Shown here piece by piece: positions 6,858-11,099 of a DNA stretch of 11,099 nucleotides (position 1 is its first letter; every line of letters starts with the position of its first letter). The DNA comes from an uncultured Bacteroidota bacterium (GTDB taxonomy: Bacteria > Bacteroidota > Bacteroidia > Chitinophagales > Chitinophagaceae). The stretch lies in NCBI GenBank assembly GCA_937928385.1, contig CALEZD010000065.1, forward strand, positions 1-11,099. Reading direction: 5' to 3'. The translations under genes were made by a program, and so were the position numbers. The notes under the pieces were generated by a model. The model searched no databases, was not told where the DNA came from, and was given only the letters and a program-made list of their open reading frames with translations.

Positions 6858-7430
6858 TTAGGAAATTATTTTTCTCACCCGCTCCTGCAATAGTGGCACA
6901 AGCTCTGCCTCAAACCATGGGTTTTTATATAGCCAGAACCTGTTTCTGGGCGATGGGTGGGGTAGTGGCAGATACCTCGGAAGGTATTCATTATAAGTTT
7001 GTACGGTGGCGGTCAGGTTGTCTTTGTTATTCAATCCCAGGTAATGTTTTTGGGCATACTGACCTATCAGTATAGTTAATTGCACCTGTTTCATGTTGTT
7101 CAGCAGTGCATCATGCCATTGCGGGGCGCATTCCGGCCTCGGTGGCAAGTCTCCCGAACTGCCCTTGCCTGGATAGCAGAATCCCATGGGTACAAGGGCT
7201 ACTATGTCCGGGTTGTAAAATATGTCCTTATCTACACCCAGCCATTTGCGTAGTTGGTTGCCACTGGCATCGTCCCAGGGTATGCCGCTTTCGTGCACTT
7301 TTTTGCCGGGAGCCTGTCCTATTATTAATAACCGTGCATTCTTCCCCGCTTGCAATACAGGGTTGGGCCCATGCGGAAGATGTGCATTGCATATAGTACA
7401 GGCATGTATTTCTTGCAGTAGTTTTTTCAA
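6858..7430 (-). CDS. Uracil-DNA glycosylase family protein with iron-sulfur cysteines
   Basis: A 190-residue member of the uracil-DNA glycosylase superfamily, predicted to excise uracil or another damaged base from DNA. Motif 1 is GQAPG at 38-42, with a following D-A-S-G stretch; motif 2 is HPSPRN at 158-163. Cysteines C11 and C14 (CxxC near the N-terminus) and C85 and C101 occupy the positions of the [4Fe-4S] ligands of family 4 glycosylases such as the Thermus enzyme, so an iron-sulfur cluster is likely. It differs from classical family 4 by GQAPG in place of GEAPG and by an unusual PWDD after it, so activity and preferred lesion are uncertain. The start is a TTG at 7430: no in-frame ATG occurs before residue 82 and C11 must be included; an upstream ATT is possible. 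It heads the minus-strand gene group and ends 59 nt before the sigma gene. Confidence 0.87.
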   Translation of the reverse strand: MKKLLQEIHACTICNAHLPHGPNPVLQAGKNARLLIIGQAPGKKVHESGIPWDDASGNQLRKWLGVDKDIFYNPDIVALVPMGFCYPGKGSSGDLPPRPECAPQWHDALLNNMKQVQLTILIGQYAQKHYLGLNNKDNLTATVQTYNEYLPRYLPLPHPSPRNRFWLYKNPWFEAELVPLLQERVRKIIS

Positions 7431-7511
7431 AGGCCCTGAATTAATAATTAAATTTAAGAATACCAGTTGTTATCAGCATTATTTGGCACTATAGTTGTCG
7501 TCAAGGTAATC

Positions 7512-8066
7512 ATGCGAAAAATAATATTACTGACAACCCTGTTATTATTGTTCAATGCAATCGCCTATTTCTCCTCATGTAATCCATGTAAAGGCACCAA
7601 ACCAATTGTTACTTGTTTACGGGTAGAGGATGTTCAATTATCAGCTGCTGATACCTCTGGGAGAGTACTTAGCCCTGACGAGTCACTGCATTGGCGCTCC
7701 TTGGAGTTAAATATGAAAGTTGATGTGACGACACTTTGCTCCCGCCAAAGGGTAAATTATTTCATTAATACCGCATTGGCCTGTAGCCCTATTGAGCGTG
7801 TGGATACCACGGGCTCAGTACTTTCTGTATCGATTATCAGCAGTAACCGTTTTGATGCAAGCTACCCTGCAGGTAGTAAACTAAACGAGTATTTCACAGT
7901 TCCATTTATTGATAGCCTCAATGGTTCAAGATATGGTGCGATTCACGAATTGAGGTTGTTGCAAGCGCCGTCCGATACGGGTACACATATATTTACTGTA
8001 ATATTAAATTTAGTTGGTGGAACTTCAAAGTCGGCGGAAACAGTCCCGGTAAAGTTGACTAATTAA
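7512..8066 (+). CDS. Lipoprotein of unknown function
   Basis: A 184-residue protein that I do not recognise. It begins MRK followed by a long hydrophobic run and the lipobox-like F20-S21-S22-C23, so it is probably exported and lipid-anchored. More cysteines occur near the anchor (C26, C35) and in the middle (after DVTTL and NTALA). The rest is rich in beta-prone and Ser/Thr residues, suggesting an extracytoplasmic beta-sandwich, but no named domain is visible. ATG 7512 is preferred to in-frame codons further upstream because it starts the signal peptide and has AAGG 5 nt before it. It is divergent from the glycosylase gene, with an 81-bp AT-rich gap holding a near-match to a -7 element (ATTATTTG). 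It is followed after 72 nt by the helicase. Confidence 0.75.
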   Translation: MRKIILLTTLLLLFNAIAYFSSCNPCKGTKPIVTCLRVEDVQLSAADTSGRVLSPDESLHWRSLELNMKVDVTTLCSRQRVNYFINTALACSPIERVDTTGSVLSVSIISSNRFDASYPAGSKLNEYFTVPFIDSLNGSRYGAIHELRLLQAPSDTGTHIFTVILNLVGGTSKSAETVPVKLTN

Positions 8067-8120
8067 GTCCGTGTATTTTCGCCTGTTTTTTTCTGAAACT
8101 TGTTTTACCCTTATTATTGT

Positions 8121-8141
8121 GATAGGAGTAAATAAAAAGTG
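8121..8141 (+). promoter_or_regulatory. Shine-Dalgarno and GTG start of the helicase gene
   Basis: TAGGAG (8123-8128) lies 10 nt before a GTG at 8139. This is the clearest ribosome-binding site in the window and decides the start, as no ATG precedes the conserved N-terminal helicase region in this frame. Confidence 0.6.
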
Positions 8142-10610
8142 TCCCCAAAACAAAACATAGGTTACGAAACAATTCTGGCATGGCTCCATAGCAAGGGGCT
8201 ACAGCCTTTTGCATTCCAGCAAGAAACCTGGCAAATGCACCTGGAAGGGTTGAGTGGTATTGTAAACGCTCCCACGGGTTTCGGTAAAACCTATTCCGTA
8301 TTCCTGGCGGTAGTAATAGATTGGATAAATAACAATCCCGATTACAAGACAAAATCCGGTTCAGGTTTACAATTATTATGGATAAGCCCCTTACGCGCAC
8401 TGGCCAAAGACATCGCCCGTGCCATGGACGAGGCGCTGCATGAATTAGGTATTCCCTGGAAAGTAGCAATAAGAAATGGCGATACGCCTGTGTCTGAACG
8501 GGAAAGGCAGAAAAGGAGCATGCCCGAAATACTGGTAATAACCCCTGAAAGCCTGCATCTTTTGTTCGCTTCAAAAAATCATGCAGATTATTTCAAAACG
8601 CTTACCTGCATTGCCGTCGACGAGTGGCACGAGTTACTGGGTAGCAAACGAGGCGTGCAGGTAGAATTAGCGTTGGCACATTTCAAATGGCTGCGAAAAA
8701 GTTCAGCACACGATTCAGTACTTCGTATCTGGGGTATCTCTGCCACTATCGGCAATATGGAAGAAGCGATGCATGTATTGTTGGGTGGCGACAGCAATGG
8801 CGTTATCGTTCGTGCTGAACAAAAGAAGAAGGTTGATATCCGCACCATACTGCCCGATACCGTAGAACGTTTTCCCTGGGCTGGCCACCTGGGCTTAAAG
8901 ATGATTCACCATGTCCTGCCCGTCATCCGCAACAGCAGGTCAACATTGCTGTTTACCAACGTCCGCTCGCAGGCTGAGATGTGGTACCAGGCATTATTGG
9001 AAGCCGCCCCTGACCTGGCAGGTGCTATAGCGCTTCATCATAGCAGTATAGATATGGAAATGCGGCTTTGGGTAGAGGAACATTTGCACAAAGGTGTATT
9101 GCAGGTAGTCGTCTGCACGGCCAGCCTCGACTTAGGTGTCGATTTCAGGCCGGTGGATACCGTAATTCAAATTGGCAGCCCTAAAGGTATAGCACGTTTT
9201 ATGCAGCGGGCAGGGCGTAGCGGACACGAACCCGGCGCTGTCAGCAATATCTACTTTGTACCTACACACTCGCTGGAGATAGTAGAAACCGCAGCATTGA
9301 AAACGGCATATGAGCAAGGCGAGATAGAAAGCCGTCCCCCTGTGGTTTTAGCCTTTGATGTGCTGGTACAGTATATGGTTACTGTAGCTACCGGCGATGG
9401 GTTTGTAAGCGAAGACTTGTTGGAAGAGGTAAGGGGCACCTATTGTTATGCAGATATTACCGGTGATGAATGGGAATACTTGCTGGCTTTTGTGACTACG
9501 GGTGGTAAAACATTGCACGGGTACGACGAGTATCACAAAGTAGTGAACGTAGATGGGGTATATAAGGTGGCAGGCAGGCGGGTAGCCATGCGCCACAGGA
9601 TGCATATCGGCACCATTGTAGGCGATGCCATCATGCAGGTCAGGTTGATGAGTGGCGGGTTTGTTGGCACCATCGAGGAGTATTTTATCTCAGGCCTCAA
9701 TCCCGGCGATGCGTTTGTGTTGGCGGGCCGCAGGTTAGAGTTGGTGCAGGTAAAAGATATGGTGGCCTACGTGCGCAGGTCAACAGCAAAGAATGCCAGG
9801 ATACCTGCATGGGGCGGGGGTAGGGTACCGCTGTCTTCAAACCTCGGCCATATCCTGCGCAGCACATTTCACCAGGCGGCTATCAGCCCTGAGGGGAATG
9901 AGCTTTTGGAGTTTTTACAACCATTGTTTGAAACACAGAGAGAGCGGTCGGCAATACCTGCAGAAGATGAGCTCCTTGTAGAGTTTATTGATACGAAAGA
10001 CGGGCATCATATGTTTGTTTATCCTTTTGAGGGGCGGCTGGTGCATCACGCCTTGGCTTCGCTGCTGGCGTATCGTATCACACAGGTACAGCCTATTACT
10101 TTTTCCATTGCGATGAACGATTACGGATTTGAACTGCTCAGCGACCAACCCATCCCTGTCAATGAAGAAAATATCCATGAAGTATTCAGTCCTGAAAACT
10201 GGTACACAGACCTGCAACGCAGTGTGAATGCTGCTGAGATGAGCAGGCGTAAGTTTCGCGATATTGCTGTTATCGCCGGTCTTATATTCCAGGGCTTTCC
10301 TGGCGAGTATAAAAAACAACGGCACCTGCAGAATTCAACCGGGCTATTATATAATGTTTTGGTCGATGCCGAGCCAGCCCACCTGTTGTTGCAGCAGGCG
10401 CACAGGGAAGTGCTTACTTACGAAGTGGAGGCCCAACGCTTGCACTTTTCATTAGAGCGGATAAAAGACAGTAAGATATTAATTACCCGTCCCAAAGATT
10501 TGACCCCCTTCTGCTTCCCTATTAAGGTAGATAGCCTGCGCGATGAACTGACCAGTGAGAAGCTGCAAGACCGTATCAGGCGTATGCAGGCCCAGGCGGG
10601 AGTAGGGTGA
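8139..10610 (+). CDS. Ligase-associated DExH-box DNA helicase (Lhr family)
   Basis: An 823-residue superfamily 2 helicase, the usual full length of the ligase-associated Lhr subgroup. A Q-motif region (F26-Q27-Q28) precedes motif I PTGFGKT at 45-51; motif II is DEWH at 161-164; motif III is SAT at 201-203; TASLDLGVDF at 327-336 and QRAGRSGH at 356-363 are motifs V and VI. A winged-helix region follows, and after residue ~600 the DEAD/H-associated domain carries typical blocks: YPFEGRLVHHALASLLAYR, NDYGFELLS, KFRDIAVIAGLIFQG and, near the end, TPFCFPIKVDSLRDEL. Such proteins translocate 3'-5' along single-stranded DNA and are linked to DNA repair. Their genes usually sit next to an ATP-dependent DNA ligase, a metallo-beta-lactamase-type nuclease and a phosphoesterase; none is in this window. 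The GTG start is supported by an upstream TAGGAG. Downstream lies the putative rRNA control region. Confidence 0.95.
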   Translation: MSPKQNIGYETILAWLHSKGLQPFAFQQETWQMHLEGLSGIVNAPTGFGKTYSVFLAVVIDWINNNPDYKTKSGSGLQLLWISPLRALAKDIARAMDEALHELGIPWKVAIRNGDTPVSERERQKRSMPEILVITPESLHLLFASKNHADYFKTLTCIAVDEWHELLGSKRGVQVELALAHFKWLRKSSAHDSVLRIWGISATIGNMEEAMHVLLGGDSNGVIVRAEQKKKVDIRTILPDTVERFPWAGHLGLKMIHHVLPVIRNSRSTLLFTNVRSQAEMWYQALLEAAPDLAGAIALHHSSIDMEMRLWVEEHLHKGVLQVVVCTASLDLGVDFRPVDTVIQIGSPKGIARFMQRAGRSGHEPGAVSNIYFVPTHSLEIVETAALKTAYEQGEIESRPPVVLAFDVLVQYMVTVATGDGFVSEDLLEEVRGTYCYADITGDEWEYLLAFVTTGGKTLHGYDEYHKVVNVDGVYKVAGRRVAMRHRMHIGTIVGDAIMQVRLMSGGFVGTIEEYFISGLNPGDAFVLAGRRLELVQVKDMVAYVRRSTAKNARIPAWGGGRVPLSSNLGHILRSTFHQAAISPEGNELLEFLQPLFETQRERSAIPAEDELLVEFIDTKDGHHMFVYPFEGRLVHHALASLLAYRITQVQPITFSIAMNDYGFELLSDQPIPVNEENIHEVFSPENWYTDLQRSVNAAEMSRRKFRDIAVIAGLIFQGFPGEYKKQRHLQNSTGLLYNVLVDAEPAHLLLQQAHREVLTYEVEAQRLHFSLERIKDSKILITRPKDLTPFCFPIKVDSLRDELTSEKLQDRIRRMQAQAGVG

Positions 10611-10787
10611 TGTATATCCTATTCTGTCCTAACTCTTGGTACTTTGAGGATAAAAAATGAGTTAAATCATATACTCTTCTTTTGGCTGTAATAATTATTG
10701 GTAGTACCTTTACCGTCCGCTTTTTCAAAAAAGGGTTCTTTGATATAGAGGTAGAAATGACTTTTCTGCTGCATTTTTAAAAATAAA
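10611..10787. other. Non-coding gap after the helicase gene
   Basis: AT-rich and without a credible gene. The only structures are a weak spaced repeat, TATCCT (10615-10620) with AGGATA (10647-10652), followed by AAAAAA, too loose to call a terminator, and a CTTTTT-C-AAAAAAG near-palindrome around 10721-10735. GTTCTTTGATA at 10735 resembles the boxA-like words further on but precedes the first promoter. Confidence 0.5.
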
Positions 10788-10818
10788 TTTGCTCAGTTGA
10801 AAATGTTTTCTACCTTTG
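10788..10818 (+). promoter_or_regulatory. Promoter P1 of putative rRNA operon
   Basis: TTTG at 10788-10791, 19-bp spacer, TACCTTTG at 10811-10818. Both elements match the Bacteroidota primary-sigma (-33 TTTG, -7 TAnnTTTG) consensus with the accepted spacing. Transcription should begin near 10822-10825, just at a CCCTT/AAGGG hairpin (10823-10837). Confidence 0.8.
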
Positions 10819-10838
10819 CAATCCCTTAGCAAAAGGGG

Positions 10839-10854
10839 TAGTTCTTTAAAACGC
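10839..10854 (+). promoter_or_regulatory. boxA-like element between P1 and P2
   Basis: TAGTTCTTTAAAACGC resembles the boxA antitermination sequence of rRNA leaders (E. coli TGCTCTTTAACA). It would lie close to the 5' end of P1 transcripts only. Confidence 0.3.
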
Positions 10855-10908
10855 AGAAAGCATTGATTATCAGGTACTTTATAGTCAAAATAAATATCTG
10901 AAAAAGAT

Positions 10909-10939
10909 TTTGCAGTTTGATTTTTAGACTCTACTTTTG
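10909..10939 (+). promoter_or_regulatory. Promoter P2 of putative rRNA operon
   Basis: TTTG at 10909-10912, 19-bp spacer, TACTTTTG at 10932-10939, the same architecture as P1, 121 bp downstream. Transcripts should start near 10943-10946, where TCCGTT/AACGGA (10943-10948 with 10963-10968) would form a 5' stem-loop. Tandem promoters are usual for rRNA operons. Confidence 0.8.
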
Positions 10940-11024
10940 CACTCCGTTTCGCTGTAAAAATTAACGGAAAGCTAATTAAAGCGTAACAAGTTCTTAAAAT
11001 AGTATCTCAGTTAAAGGCTGAAGT

Positions 11025-11041
11025 TGTGGTTCAAGTCCACG
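11025..11041 (+). other. tRNA T-arm-like hairpin in the rRNA leader
   Basis: TGTGG-TTCAAGT-CCACG has the exact form of a tRNA T-arm: a 5-bp stem (outer pair U-G) and a 7-nt loop TTCAAGT that matches the conserved TTCRANY. No complete cloverleaf can be drawn around it: a D-arm is missing and no CCA-type end is evident. It may be a decayed tRNA, a tRNA-mimicking processing element, or chance. Confidence 0.4.
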
Positions 11042-11080
11042 ATGCTGACAGAGGCGGAAATCACTTATGTGGTTGCGTCG

Positions 11081-11099
11081 AAGTTCTTTGAAAGATTGG
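11081..11099 (+). promoter_or_regulatory. boxA-like element at the end of the rRNA leader
   Basis: AAGTTCTTTGAAAGATTGG contains CTTTGAA, resembling boxA, the binding site for NusB-S10 that protects rRNA transcription from early termination. This word is strongly conserved upstream of 16S in Bacteroidota, which is the main basis for reading the block as an rRNA leader. Confidence 0.4.

Larger units (their letters stand above)
10943..11099 (+). ncRNA. Leader of a ribosomal RNA operon (partial)
   Basis: The last 157 bases have no coding potential, follow two strong promoters and end in AAGTTCTTTGAAAGATTGG, a sequence typical of the stretch just ahead of 16S rRNA in Bacteroidota. The 16S gene itself is not in the window. 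Visible structure: the 5' stem TCCGTT/AACGGA, a TCAG/CTGA stem with a 7-nt loop (11007-11021), a T-arm-like hairpin (11025-11041), and CGATGC (11040-11045) that can pair with GCGTCG (11075-11080). The rRNA identity is inferred from the leader and promoters alone. Confidence 0.65.

Noticed and set aside
7431..7511. Bidirectional promoter between glycosylase and lipoprotein
   Set aside because: The gap must hold start signals for both genes, but the best match is ATTATTTG, which misses the TA of the -7 consensus, and no -33 partner is clear.
5665..8066. A defence or mobile island centred on the glycosylase and helicase
   Set aside because: No integrase, transposase, repeats, attachment sites or toxin-like genes are present, and both repair proteins are common chromosomal genes.
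8059..8574. A 171-codon open frame on the minus strand across the helicase N-terminus
   Set aside because: It lies antisense to strongly conserved helicase motifs, has no start signal or recognisable protein, and reads as the complement of the real gene.
10615..10657. Intrinsic terminator after the helicase gene
   Set aside because: TATCCT and AGGATA are only 6 bp, 26 nt apart, AT-rich, and followed by A rather than T on the plus strand.
10978..11048. A functional tRNA gene in the rRNA leader
   Set aside because: The T-arm is good but there is no D-arm, the variable loop is too short, the acceptor stem is incomplete and the implied anticodon (AAA) is not a normal one. Kept only as a tRNA-like element.

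Overview
The window looks like a chromosomal segment from a Bacteroidota bacterium, most likely near Chitinophagaceae/Sphingobacteriia. Evidence: TAnnTTTG-type -7 promoter elements with an upstream TTTG, short lipoprotein signal peptides, few Shine-Dalgarno sequences, protein sequence style, and a terminal non-coding block ending in GTTCTTTGAAAGATTGG, typical of the leader just before 16S rRNA in this phylum. The phylum call is firm; the family is inference. No mobile element, CRISPR array, prophage or clear foreign island is visible.

Layout. (1) 17-673: NADP-binding oxidoreductase of the F420-reductase-like family. (2) 737-5209: tight plus-strand operon of an ABC ATPase, a polytopic ABC-2-type permease overlapping it by 8 nt, and, 20 nt on, an M1 zinc aminopeptidase of the leukotriene A4 hydrolase type carried as a lipoprotein. 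(3) 5255-5668: small lipoprotein of unknown function whose start codon lies in a perfect 12-bp inverted repeat; its 3' end overlaps the convergent gene by 4 nt. (4) 5665-7430, minus strand: a uracil-DNA-glycosylase-family protein, then an ECF sigma factor and a four-helix membrane protein that is probably its anti-sigma partner. (5) 7512-8066: a second unrecognised lipoprotein, divergent from the glycosylase. (6) 8139-10610: full-length Lhr-type 'ligase-associated' DExH helicase without its usual ligase/nuclease neighbours here. (7) 10611-11099: non-coding, with two promoters of identical architecture (TTTG-N19-TAnnTTTG) 121 bp apart, boxA-like elements and a structured leader, interpreted as the control region of an rRNA operon starting just past the window.

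How the genes work together: the ABC pair and aminopeptidase are probably co-expressed at the cell envelope; the sigma/anti-sigma pair is a signal-responsive regulatory cassette; glycosylase and helicase are both DNA-repair genes but lie on opposite strands and need not be linked. I do not see a clearly new multi-gene system. The most unusual items are structural: the hairpin-buried start codon, the GC-rich inverted repeat inside the end of the small lipoprotein gene, and a tRNA-like T-arm in the rRNA leader.
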